Positions 1-6,487 of a DNA stretch of 15,518 nucleotides are shown in pieces. Where the stretch lies: positions 1 through 15,518 of the forward strand of contig CALFXW010000099.1 in the NCBI GenBank assembly GCA_937957805.1. The letters are read 5' to 3'. The position numbers and the translations under genes were made by a program. Every line of letters begins with the position of its first letter. Positions within the stretch are counted from its first letter, which is position 1. This DNA comes from an uncultured Sphingopyxis sp. GTDB taxonomy: Bacteria > Pseudomonadota > Alphaproteobacteria > Sphingomonadales > Sphingomonadaceae. The notes under the pieces are model-generated. The model worked only from the letters and a program-made list of their open reading frames with translations, was not told where the DNA came from and made no database searches.

Positions 1-57
1 CAGTCCAACTCGCCTCAATCAGGATATGGTTGCGACATAATGAGTCGGTGACCTAGA

Positions 58-100
58 GTGATTTCGAGTGAAATGAAACATTTCACGGCCCGGAAATCAC
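58..100. repeat. Nested perfect inverted repeats
   Basis: Two perfect inverted repeats sit one inside the other. The outer arms are GTGATTTC (58-65) and GAAATCAC (93-100). The inner arms are GTGAAATG (68-75) and CATTTCAC (79-86), around an AAA loop. As RNA this gives a long hairpin interrupted by a small asymmetric internal loop (GA against GGCCCG). It lies about 78 bp past the stop of the phosphodiesterase gene, so it could be a 3' structure of that transcript or an operator for a gene to the left of the window. There is no T-run on either side, so a standard intrinsic terminator is doubtful. Confidence 0.6.
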
Positions 101-177
101 GGAAAACAAGGATAGCTAGTTATCGAAACGCAAGCTGGGCTCTTGCGCGGCATCTGAGCATGGTGACCTGAGCCCCG

Positions 178-1167
178 TCACCCTCGACCCAGCGCCATCG
201 CCCCCTCACGCGGGTTGTCGCAAAAAATGGCATCCACCCCGGCGGCAATAAAGGCGCGGATTTCCGCTGCCAGATCGCCATGCGCCGCCGGATCGGCACC
301 CCGCCGCAAATTGGCTGGCAGAAAGAAATTTTCGCGCCGGAATGTCCATGGGTGGACGGCCAGCCCCGCGCCATGCGCCTGTGCCACCAGTCCCGTCGGC
401 GTAGCCAAATTACCCGCGCCATCGCGCGCAATCACTGCATCCTTGGGCGGGCCGATACCGTCGGCATATCGGGCAATCGCGGCCAGCCCGGCACCATTCA
501 GCATGTCGGCATAAAGCATGTCCGCCTGATCAGCGGGGCCGCCCGCACCGTCAATCAATTGAATCAGCCGCACATCGGTCAACCCACGCAGGCGGCGCAG
601 ATTTGCAACCTCAAACGACTGGATGAAGATTGGCGCATCGCGCGCCACATGGCCGAACTGTTCGAGCAATGCCAGCATCGGCGCTTCGTGCGGCAGGCCG
701 ATTGCAGCAAAATAGCTGGGGTGCTTGGTTTCGGGATAGACGCCAATTGGCCGCCCCGACCGCGCGCTTGCACGCGCCGCCAGTTCCAAAATCTCGACAA
801 AGCTGGGGATTAGAAATTGCCCATCATAGGCCATATTGGCTGCGCGCAATTGCGGCAATCGTTCGCGCGCGCGCAGTGTGCGCAGTTCGGCAAAGGTGAA
901 ATCCTCTGTAAACCAGTCGCTTACGCTGCGCCCATCGATGGTCTTTGTTGTGCGCCGCGCGGCGAATTCGGGACGGTCGCCAACGTTAGTCGTCGTCGAA
1001 ATGGCATTTTCATGACGCGCGACCAAAACGCCATCGCGCGTCAGCACCAGATCGGGTTCGATAAAATCGGCCCCCAGATCTATCGCCAGCTGATAAGCGG
1101 CAAGCGTATGTTCGGGCCGTTCGCCCGACGCGCCGCGATGGGCGATCAAAATCGGGGCATCAGCCAA
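178..1167 (-). CDS. Glycerophosphodiester phosphodiesterase (GDPD family)
   Basis: Predicted to hydrolyse glycerophosphodiesters to glycerol 3-phosphate and an alcohol, a step in phospholipid head-group recycling. Numbered from a TTG at 1167 (329 residues), the N-terminus has the family signature HRGASGERPEHT, with H10 and R11. Next comes EPDLVLTRDG with metal ligands E37 and D39, then RHE with the second catalytic His at H52. YPETKHP in the middle supplies another expected acidic residue. The long GlpQ-like insert after the catalytic motif (ISTTTNV through TEDFTFAELRTL) matches the larger periplasmic subtype, yet no signal peptide is visible, so a cytoplasmic location is inferred. No ATG lies near the domain start. 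TTG at 1167 overlaps the upstream gene by 8 bp; TTG at 1194 is the longer alternative. It is the last gene of a four-gene minus-strand unit. The family is secure; the substrate and start are not. Confidence 0.9.
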   Translation of the reverse strand: MADAPILIAHRGASGERPEHTLAAYQLAIDLGADFIEPDLVLTRDGVLVARHENAISTTTNVGDRPEFAARRTTKTIDGRSVSDWFTEDFTFAELRTLRARERLPQLRAANMAYDGQFLIPSFVEILELAARASARSGRPIGVYPETKHPSYFAAIGLPHEAPMLALLEQFGHVARDAPIFIQSFEVANLRRLRGLTDVRLIQLIDGAGGPADQADMLYADMLNGAGLAAIARYADGIGPPKDAVIARDGAGNLATPTGLVAQAHGAGLAVHPWTFRRENFFLPANLRRGADPAAHGDLAAEIRAFIAAGVDAIFCDNPREGAMALGRG

Positions 1168-1510
1168 GCGCCGCCGCCCAGTCCGTCTCGACAAAGCCGA
1201 CCAGCGGCGCAGCGGCAGCGCCGGTCAAAATCGGCCGTTTGATCATCGATGGGTTGGCCAGCATCAGCCGCACCGCCTTTGCCGGGTCAATATCTGCCTT
1301 GTCGGCATCACAAAGTGCCCGAAAACTGGTGCCCGCGCGGTTGAGGATGCGTTCCCAGCCAAATTGCGCCACCCATTGGTCGAGCAACACCCCATCCACC
1401 CCCGCCTTTTTATAATCATGAAAATCATACGGGTGACCCGCCGCGTCGAGCCAGCGGCGCGCGCGTTTCACCGTGTCGCAATTGGCGATGCCGTATAGGG
1501 TTAGCGTCAT
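1160..1510 (-). CDS. ArsC/Spx-like (YffB-type) thioredoxin-fold protein
   Basis: A 116-residue protein of the arsenate reductase/Spx superfamily. It opens with the thioredoxin-fold strand TLTLYGIANCDTVKRARRWL, carrying a single N-terminal Cys (C11). The NCDTVK context is typical of the YffB/Spx branch rather than of true ArsC, whose motif is CSTSR-like. A conserved Arg is visible in MIKRPIL (R92), the position that contacts the oxyanion in ArsC. C67 (RALCDAD) is a second Cys. True arsenate reduction is therefore uncertain; a thiol or glutathione-linked redox role is an equally fair guess. The ATG at 1508-1510 overlaps the stop of the GFA gene as ATGA, which fixes the start and suggests translational coupling. 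No other ars gene is nearby. Confidence 0.85.
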   Translation of the reverse strand: MTLTLYGIANCDTVKRARRWLDAAGHPYDFHDYKKAGVDGVLLDQWVAQFGWERILNRAGTSFRALCDADKADIDPAKAVRLMLANPSMIKRPILTGAAAAPLVGFVETDWAAALG

Positions 1511-2007
1511 GCCTTGCGTTCCACTGGCCAATCGGCGGTATCCGCATCGGGGTGCTGGCGGTTGCTCGCCGCAATGCGCGCCGCTGCATCACCCATCACT
1601 GCCTCGGTCGGTTCCTCTGCCATAATTTCCCCCAGCGTCGCGAACCATGGCATCTGCCCCTCTACCCCGAACTGGATTTTGGGCGGGAAGGCCGCCGGAT
1701 TGTCGAGGCTGCCCGTGGTGACGCAAACATGTTTGCTGGCGTGATAATCATAGAGCAAGGGGGTGCCGCATTCGGTGCAAAAACCCCGACTGCTATGATC
1801 GGAACTGGCAAAATTGCCGGGCATGCCGCGCGTCCAGACCAATGCATCGCGCGGCACGCCGATCAGTGCCGCGAAAAATCCGCCGGTCGCCTTTTGACAC
1901 ATGCGGCAGTGGCAGATGTGCGACGTGTCGAGGAAATGGCGCGCATGGTACCGCACTGCGCCGCATTGGCACCCCCCGCTCATCGCCATATCGATGATAT
2001 CCGCCAT
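1507..2007 (-). CDS. GFA family zinc protein (CENP-V/GFA domain)
   Basis: A 166-residue protein of the GFA (glutathione-dependent formaldehyde-activating) family. The cysteine pattern is complete: GGCQCGA (C13, C15), HICHCRMC (C32, C34, C37) and FCTECG (C77, C80), matching the structural and catalytic zinc sites of the fold. The formaldehyde-glutathione activity that names the family is proven for few members, so the substrate is unknown here. The C-terminal 40 residues, rich in Ala, Asp and Glu, lie outside the core domain. An AAGGA ribosome site (minus strand, 2021-2017) lies 9 nt before the ATG at 2007; internal ATGs at 1989 and 1983 are less likely starts. The gene begins 5 bp after the preceding gene ends and overlaps the next by 4 bp. 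Its neighbours suggest a small thiol or detoxification unit. Confidence 0.9.
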   Translation of the reverse strand: MADIIDMAMSGGCQCGAVRYHARHFLDTSHICHCRMCQKATGGFFAALIGVPRDALVWTRGMPGNFASSDHSSRGFCTECGTPLLYDYHASKHVCVTTGSLDNPAAFPPKIQFGVEGQMPWFATLGEIMAEEPTEAVMGDAAARIAASNRQHPDADTADWPVERKA

Positions 2008-2012
2008 ACCCC

Positions 2013-2312
2013 CTAATCCTTAGCCGGCGCGACGCCAAAATATGCCGCCCAATGCGGCTCGCGCGATGCCATTTTGACAAGGAAGGGACAGGTGAGCTGC
2101 GCGCGCCGCCCCATTTGTTCAACCAGCGCAAAGCCGCCCAATGCCAATATTTTCGCCGCCCCGCTGCCGCGCAGATCCGCCGACACTTCGGCATGGGGCA
2201 AAATCCAGTCACCGCCATCGGCCACTACGTCGATAAAGGCATGACCATGGGGCACCGACAGGATGATGCGGCTGGCGGCGAGGTCAAAGTGGACGGGTGC
2301 GGTATTTTCCAT
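2013..2312 (-). CDS. GNAT-like N-acetyltransferase (YjdJ/Gtn type, short)
   Basis: A protein of about 99 residues. The core reads HAFIDVVADGGDWILPHAEV, then LRGSGAAKIL, then CPFLVKMASREPHW. This resembles the minimal GNAT proteins (YjdJ / Acetyltransf_CG): a short sheet, an acetyl-CoA loop related to R-G-x-G, and the terminal CxFVxxYxxRHPEY-like segment. The CoA loop here is LRGSGAAK. Neither substrate nor activity can be read from the sequence. I prefer the ATG at 2312 because the protein then begins MENTAPVHFDL, as family members do; an ATG at 2324 is possible. It is the first gene of the minus-strand unit. The fold assignment is from pattern recognition and less certain than its neighbours. 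Confidence 0.7.
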   Translation of the reverse strand: MENTAPVHFDLAASRIILSVPHGHAFIDVVADGGDWILPHAEVSADLRGSGAAKILALGGFALVEQMGRRAQLTCPFLVKMASREPHWAAYFGVAPAKD

Positions 2313-2381
2313 GCTCGCAATCATGGCATAGCATAGGGCGGGATGGAAGGCGGTGGGTAGCAACCATCAACGCGCCGCGCG

Positions 2382-2503
2382 TGTCGTTCGCCGAGTAAAG
2401 CGGGCGATTGTCCCCCGGACAATCGCTGATTCCGCCCGTTGCGGCTCACTGTCGTTCGCCGAGTAAAGCGGGCGATTGTCCCCCGGACAATCGCTGATTC
2501 CGC
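2382..2503. repeat. 54-bp perfect direct repeat, two copies
   Basis: Bases 2382-2435 recur exactly at 2450-2503, an offset of 68 with a 14-bp spacer. Each copy contains the palindrome GCGATTGTCC-CCC-GGACAATCGC (2404-2426 and 2472-2494) and the string GAGTAAAGCGG. The pair fills most of the gap between guaA and the acetyltransferase gene. Two copies with perfect identity suggest a recent duplication. It is not a CRISPR array: there is only one spacer, and the unit is itself a hairpin. Confidence 0.9.
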
Positions 2504-2510
2504 TTTACTC
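2461..2510 (-). terminator. Long bulged hairpin over the guaA stop codon
   Basis: An 11-bp outer stem (GAGTAAAGCGG 2461-2471 with CCGCTTTACTC 2500-2510) encloses a 10-bp inner stem (2472-2481 with 2485-2494) closed by a CCC loop. One 5-nt bulge (2495-2499) separates them. The guaA stop codon (2505-2507) is inside the outer stem. It would be a very stable 3' structure on the guaA mRNA and may act as terminator or exonuclease block. No U-tract follows, so the terminator role is inferred. Confidence 0.55.
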
Positions 2511-4073
2511 CCATTCGATGGTGCCCGGTGGTTTCGATGTATAATCGTAAACCACCCGGTTGATGCCCGGCACTTCGTTGATGATGCGGGTGGCGACCCG
2601 GCTGAGGAAGGCTGCCTCAAAGGGATAGATGTCTGCCGTCATCCCATCGACGCTGGTGACGGCGCGTAAGCCGCAGACATAGTCATAAGTGCGCGCATCG
2701 CCCATTACCCCCACCGTCTTGACCGGCAGCAGCACGGCAAATGCCTGCCAAATCGCGTCATACAGCCCCGCCTGTCGAATTTCGTCGAGGTAGATGGCAT
2801 CGGCCTTGCGCAAAATATCGCATTTATCGCGCGTCACTTCACCCGGAATGCGGATGGCAAGCCCCGGCCCCGGAAAGGGGTGGCGGCCGACAAATTGGTC
2901 GTTGATGCCAAGTTCGCGGCCCAATGCGCGCACTTCATCCTTGAATAATTCGCGCAAGGGTTCGACCAGCGCCATGTTCATCCGCGCCGGCAGCCCGCCA
3001 ACATTATGGTGGCTTTTGATCGTCACACTCGGCCCGCCGGTAAAGGACACGCTTTCGATGACATCGGGATAGAGCGTGCCCTGCGCCAGAAAATCAGCCC
3101 CGCCGATGGCGCGCGCCTGTTCCTCGAAAACATTGATAAACTCGCCGCCGATAAATTTGCGTTTGGCTTCGGGGTCGGTGACCCCGGCTAGGCCGGCAAG
3201 AAAGCGATCCGACGCATCGACGACGATCAGCGGAATATTATAATGGTCACGGAACAATTTTTCGACCTGTTCGCGTTCGGCCAGCCGCAACAGGCCATGG
3301 TCAACGAAAACGCAGGTCAACTGGTCGCCAATCGCTTCGTGGATTAAAATCGCCGCGACCGAACTGTCGACCCCGCCGGACAGACCGCAGATAACCCGGC
3401 CATCGCCCACAGAAGCGCGGATGTCGGCAATTTTGCTGGCGCGGTAACCGGCCATGCTCCAATCACCTGTTATCCCGCAGATTTTATGGACAAAATTGGC
3501 CAGCAATTTTGCGCCGTCGGGGGTGTGGACAACCTCCGGGTGGAACATGGTGGTATAATATTGCCGCGCCTCATCCACGCAGATGGCAAAGGGTGCATTG
3601 GGTGATACGCCAATGATTTCAAACCCATCTGGCGCGGTGGTGACGCGATCCCCATGACTCATCCATACTGGATATTTTTCGCCCGCTTCCCAAAAACCAT
3701 CGAACAAGGGGCTGGGTTTCAGGATTTCGACATCGGCCCGACCAAATTCGGCGGCATGGCCCGATTCCACCGCGCCGCCCAATTGTGTGACCATCACCTG
3801 CTGACCATAGCAAATGCCAAGGATGGGCAGGCCGCTGTCGAACAGGCATGTGGGCGCACGCGGACTGCCCGCATCACCCACCGATGCCGGGCCACCTGAA
3901 AAGATGATCCCCGCGGGTTGCATCCGCGCGAACGCCGCCCCTGCGCCGGAAAATGGGGCGATTTCGCAGTAAACCCCGGCTTCGCGCACGCGCCGCGCGA
4001 TAAGCTGGGTCACCTGACTGCCAAAATCGACGATAAGGATGGACTGGTGGGCGGGTTGGGGCTGGCTCGGCAT
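2505..4073 (-). CDS. guaA: GMP synthase (glutamine-hydrolysing)
   Basis: Converts XMP, ATP and glutamine to GMP in the cytoplasm, the last step of guanine nucleotide synthesis. The protein has 522 residues, the usual length. An N-terminal class I glutamine amidotransferase domain starts at ILIVDFGSQ. Its triad is visible as C88 in GICYGQQ and H178/E180 in MFHPEVV. The ATP-pyrophosphatase domain follows, with the P-loop LSGGVDSS (about 231-238) and FVDHGLLR. The C-terminal dimerisation domain has GRHPFPGPGLAIRIPGE and ends in the conserved KPPGTIEWE, so the gene is intact. The open frame extends to 4214, but the extra 47 residues resemble no GuaA sequence; ATG 4073 gives the family N-terminus. 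No guaB lies in the window. The stop codon sits in a long hairpin that belongs to a duplicated 54-bp element. Confidence 0.98.
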   Translation of the reverse strand: MPSQPQPAHQSILIVDFGSQVTQLIARRVREAGVYCEIAPFSGAGAAFARMQPAGIIFSGGPASVGDAGSPRAPTCLFDSGLPILGICYGQQVMVTQLGGAVESGHAAEFGRADVEILKPSPLFDGFWEAGEKYPVWMSHGDRVTTAPDGFEIIGVSPNAPFAICVDEARQYYTTMFHPEVVHTPDGAKLLANFVHKICGITGDWSMAGYRASKIADIRASVGDGRVICGLSGGVDSSVAAILIHEAIGDQLTCVFVDHGLLRLAEREQVEKLFRDHYNIPLIVVDASDRFLAGLAGVTDPEAKRKFIGGEFINVFEEQARAIGGADFLAQGTLYPDVIESVSFTGGPSVTIKSHHNVGGLPARMNMALVEPLRELFKDEVRALGRELGINDQFVGRHPFPGPGLAIRIPGEVTRDKCDILRKADAIYLDEIRQAGLYDAIWQAFAVLLPVKTVGVMGDARTYDYVCGLRAVTSVDGMTADIYPFEAAFLSRVATRIINEVPGINRVVYDYTSKPPGTIEWE

Positions 4074-4144
4074 GGCGCGCGCATAGGGGCAAGCGCCCCA
4101 AAAGAAAAGACCGCCGAGAGAAACGAGCCGGCCGGCGCCGCGCC

Positions 4145-4166
4145 ATCCGAAACAATAGTTTCGGAT
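4145..4166. repeat. 9-bp inverted repeat upstream of guaA
   Basis: ATCCGAAAC (4145-4153) and GTTTCGGAT (4158-4166) are perfect complements around AATA. The element lies about 70 bp before the guaA ATG, so it may sit in the guaA promoter or 5' leader. It could equally be a second 3' hairpin of the gene ending at 4232. No U-run follows in either direction, so an operator is as likely as a terminator. Confidence 0.5.
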
Positions 4167-4179
4167 CAAATATGCCGAC

Positions 4180-4201
4180 CGCCGGGGCTTCCACCCCGGC
4201 G
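4180..4201 (-). terminator. Candidate terminator of the Arg/Tyr-rich protein gene
   Basis: A perfect 8-bp GC-rich stem, CGCCGGGG (4180-4187) with CCCCGGCG (4194-4201), around a 6-nt loop. It starts about 30 bp after the stop of the minus-strand gene at 4232. Reading on in that direction, the DNA becomes moderately T-rich (CATATTTG) but has no clean T-run, so this is a moderate call. Confidence 0.45.
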
Positions 4202-4231
4202 ATCCATCCTGCAACTGGTCAACTGCGGGCG

Positions 4232-4810
4232 TTAAATCCCGCGAAAATCGACATCCTGCACCCGGCCGTAACGCACGGTGCAGGTGAAGCGGCCACGATC
4301 ATCATAACGCTGACGATCATTCCAGTCGCGGTTCCAGCGCCCGTCATAACGGTCACGGTTGCGCCAATCCTGTCGGTAGTTGACGGCAACATTGCCTTCC
4401 ACCCGGTACCCGCCGCGAATCCGGTCAATGTCGGTGATCCGGCGAACATTGGTGTCTGATCCATATCCGCCGCGCCGCTCAACCGCCTGCACACAACGCT
4501 GGATGGCTTCGCGCGAACCGCCGTAACGGTTCCAGTCATAGCCGTTGTAATAGCCATCATATTGGCCATTATAGCCATCGTAGCGCGGATCATAACGGTC
4601 ACGATCCCGCCCGCCGCCCGACAAAATTGCCGCCAGCCCGCCGATAATCACCGCACCGGCGATAACTTCGCCCGCGCTGATCCCGTCATGATAACGGTCG
4701 CGGTGGCGTTCATACCGCTGCGCCGATGCTGGCATCGCTGTTAAAACCATGCTGCCTGCCAGAACGGCGGCAGATGCCGCCCGCAGGGGACTTGCAAATT
4801 TGGTCGCCAT
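4232..4810 (-). CDS. Exported Arg/Tyr/Asp-rich protein of unknown function
   Basis: A 192-residue protein I can place only as a sphingomonad-type secreted or envelope protein. Residues 1-30 form a clear Sec signal peptide ending ASA, with likely cleavage before Q31. A short charged stretch follows, then a hydrophobic segment at about 47-64 (GEVIAGAVIIGGLAAILSG) that could anchor the protein or be a glycine-zipper-like helix. Residues 67-98 and 145-172 are low-complexity, made mostly of Arg, Asp, Tyr, Gly, Asn and Trp. Between and after them is an ordered part (EAIQRCVQAVERRGG, RITDIDRIRGGYRVEGNVAV, FTCTVRYGRVQDVDF) with two Cys, C106 and C177, which could form a disulfide. AAGGA lies 8 nt before the ATG. 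It is transcribed alone, with hairpins on both sides. Confidence 0.85.
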   Translation of the reverse strand: MATKFASPLRAASAAVLAGSMVLTAMPASAQRYERHRDRYHDGISAGEVIAGAVIIGGLAAILSGGGRDRDRYDPRYDGYNGQYDGYYNGYDWNRYGGSREAIQRCVQAVERRGGYGSDTNVRRITDIDRIRGGYRVEGNVAVNYRQDWRNRDRYDGRWNRDWNDRQRYDDRGRFTCTVRYGRVQDVDFRGI

Positions 4811-4836
4811 AACTGGGTTCCTTCAGCCTATAGTCC

Positions 4837-4916
4837 GCCCCGGCACCATGTCGGGGCAGTAAGGCCTGTTTAACCATGGCATGGTGACATGATTCTGAAT
4901 TGGCGTGACAGCCAAT
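4837..4916. other. Gap with two short hairpins
   Basis: The 108-bp gap between the CNNM gene stop and the next minus-strand gene holds two imperfectly characterised hairpins. One is ATTGGC (4899-4904) with GCCAAT (4911-4916), directly after the CNNM stop. The other is GCCCCG (4837-4842) with CGGGGC (4852-4857). ACCATG-G-CATGGT at 4873-4885 is a further small palindrome. The region must contain the 3' end of one transcript and probably the promoter of the next; I could not assign -35/-10 boxes with confidence. Confidence 0.35.
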
Positions 4917-4918
4917 GT

Positions 4919-6226
4919 TCAGGCGGATGGCAAAATCGCGCTCACCAGCAATTTGTCGATTTTACGCCCGTCCATATCAATAATTTCAAAGCGATAGCCA
5001 TGGGCATCGAACACTTCACCCGTCACCGGCAGATGTTTGAGCCGGTCGAGCACAAAGCCGGCAGCGGTTGCAAATTCGCGTTCATCATCAAGGGTAAGCC
5101 CCAAACGCTCTGCCAGCGCATCGGCGGGCATCGCGCCCGACACCAGCAGGCTGCCGTCCGCGCGTTCGACCAGATGCGGGTCGGTGCCAATGTCGCTGTC
5201 CGAGGCAAATTCGCCGGCAATCGCGCTCAGCAGGTCAGCGGGTGTCACCAGCCCGTCGAAATGGCCATATTCATCATGGACGAACAGCATCGGGACATCG
5301 GCGCTGCGCAGCGCCCCCAGCGCATCCATCGCATCCAATTGATCGGGGATGATGACCGCCTTGCGCGTCCATTTTTTGATGTTGAGCGCCTGTCCGCGCA
5401 GGAGGGCGACCGCAATATCGCGCGCATCGACGACGCCGGTCAGCGCATCGACGCTCCCCTTACCCACCGGCAGGCGGCTGTGCGGGCTGGCGAGCAATTT
5501 TTTGCGCACCGCATCGGCATCCGCATCCAAGTCCAGCCAATCAACGTCGGTTCTAGGGGTCATAACATCGCGCACCGGCCGGTCGGCGAGCCGCACGACG
5601 CCCGAAATAATCGCCCTTTCCCCTTCCTCTATGACCCCGGATTTGGACGCTTCGGCAACGACAAGGTGCAATTCCTCCGCCGTTACCTTATCCTCCGATT
5701 CGCGGTTGAGGCCGAGCGCGGCAAAGATGAGCGCGCTCGACCCGTCGAGCAGCCAGACGATGGGTGCGGTCGCGCGCGCCAACCATTGCATGGGGATGGC
5801 CGCGATGGCCGCGATGCGTTCGGGACTGCGCAGCGCAAATTGTTTGGGCACCAGTTCGCCGATTATCAGCGAGACATAGGTGGTGAGCGCGATGACCAGC
5901 GCGAAACCCAGCGTCGCCGCCAATTCCGCATCGATTCTGACCATCGATTGGATGGCGCGGGTGGCGGGCAGCCCAAGCGCTGCGCCCGAATAAGCCCCCG
6001 CGACAATGCCAACCAGGGTAATGCCAATTTGGACGGTGGACAGGAAACGTCCCGGTTCGGCAGCAAGCGCGATGGCGGCGCGCGCGCCCTTTGACCCGCG
6101 CCGATCCATCGCCTCCAGCCGGGGGCGCCGCGCCGAGACAATCGCCAGTTCGGACATGGACAACAGGCCGTTCAGCAGCACCAGTGCCAAAATTATGGCT
6201 ATGTCGCCCAAGGGGAAGTTATTCAT
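4919..6226 (-). CDS. Hemolysin/CNNM family membrane protein (DUF21, CBS, CorC_HlyC)
   Basis: A 435-residue inner membrane protein of the HlyC/CorC-CNNM family, linked in other organisms to Mg2+ or Co2+ efflux. The name hemolysin is historical. The DUF21 domain, with about four hydrophobic segments, covers roughly residues 1-190; the family features SMSELAIVSARR near the N-terminus and LIIGELVPKQFALRSPE are clear. Two CBS-like motifs follow at about 210-335 (DVMTPRTDVDWLD; MLFVHDEYGHFDGLVTPADLL). The C-terminal CorC_HlyC domain is at about 350-430 (LVSGAMPADALAERLGL, GYRFEIIDMDGRKIDKLLV). All four parts are present, so the gene is intact. A plausible promoter lies 30-60 bp upstream. Ion and direction of transport cannot be read from the sequence. 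Confidence 0.93.
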   Translation of the reverse strand: MNNFPLGDIAIILALVLLNGLLSMSELAIVSARRPRLEAMDRRGSKGARAAIALAAEPGRFLSTVQIGITLVGIVAGAYSGAALGLPATRAIQSMVRIDAELAATLGFALVIALTTYVSLIIGELVPKQFALRSPERIAAIAAIPMQWLARATAPIVWLLDGSSALIFAALGLNRESEDKVTAEELHLVVAEASKSGVIEEGERAIISGVVRLADRPVRDVMTPRTDVDWLDLDADADAVRKKLLASPHSRLPVGKGSVDALTGVVDARDIAVALLRGQALNIKKWTRKAVIIPDQLDAMDALGALRSADVPMLFVHDEYGHFDGLVTPADLLSAIAGEFASDSDIGTDPHLVERADGSLLVSGAMPADALAERLGLTLDDEREFATAAGFVLDRLKHLPVTGEVFDAHGYRFEIIDMDGRKIDKLLVSAILPSA

Positions 6227-6255
6227 GACGCTCTGCGTTGTGGAAAGAGGGGCAT

Positions 6256-6285
6256 CCTATATCAAGCAGGCGGCGCATGCTTCAA
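6256..6285 (-). promoter_or_regulatory. Candidate sigma-70 promoter of the CNNM gene
   Basis: On the minus strand, TTGAAG (6285-6280) and TATAGG (6261-6256) are separated by 18 bp. That would start transcription some 20-25 bp before the ATG at 6226. The match is 4 of 6 at each box with slightly long spacing, so it is suggestive only. Confidence 0.4.
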
Positions 6286-6455
6286 GAAAATTGGGGGTAA
6301 TTCCTCCCCTATACGCGAAAGTAAACCCGAGGGTGGAGGGGTTTCACGCAGAGGCGAGCGAGAAAGCAGTGGCCCCAATGATAATAGCCCTCTCCCGTTT
6401 GCGGGAGGGGTTAGGATGGGCATTGTTACGGTGCGACTGGATCGGCATATGGTCG

Positions 6456-6474
6456 TCCAGTCCCCCGGACTGGA
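6456..6474. terminator. Hairpin TCCAGTCC-CCC-GGACTGGA downstream of bamE
   Basis: A perfect 8-bp stem with a CCC loop. The central 11 bases GTCCCCCGGAC are identical to those in both hairpins of the guaA-linked repeat at 2404-2426 and 2472-2494. It lies about 85 bp after the bamE stop and could end that transcript. No T-run is present. Confidence 0.45.
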
Positions 6475-6487
6475 ATTCTGCCGTCGG

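Noticed and set aside
1160..1510. Arsenic resistance operon
   Set aside because: Only an ArsC/Spx-like protein of the YffB branch is present; no arsR, arsB, acr3 or arsH is nearby.
2382..2503. Possible CRISPR array
   Set aside because: Only two repeats with one 14-bp spacer, a 54-bp unit that is itself a hairpin, and no cas gene in the window.
4074..4214. N-terminal extension of guaA by 47 residues
   Set aside because: GuaA proteins start just before ILIVDFGSQ; the added part has no family match and covers a palindrome in the gap.
4889..6094. 401-residue plus-strand open frame
   Set aside because: Antisense to the CNNM gene, with biased Arg/Gln/His composition and no family features; the opposite strand encodes a complete multi-domain protein.
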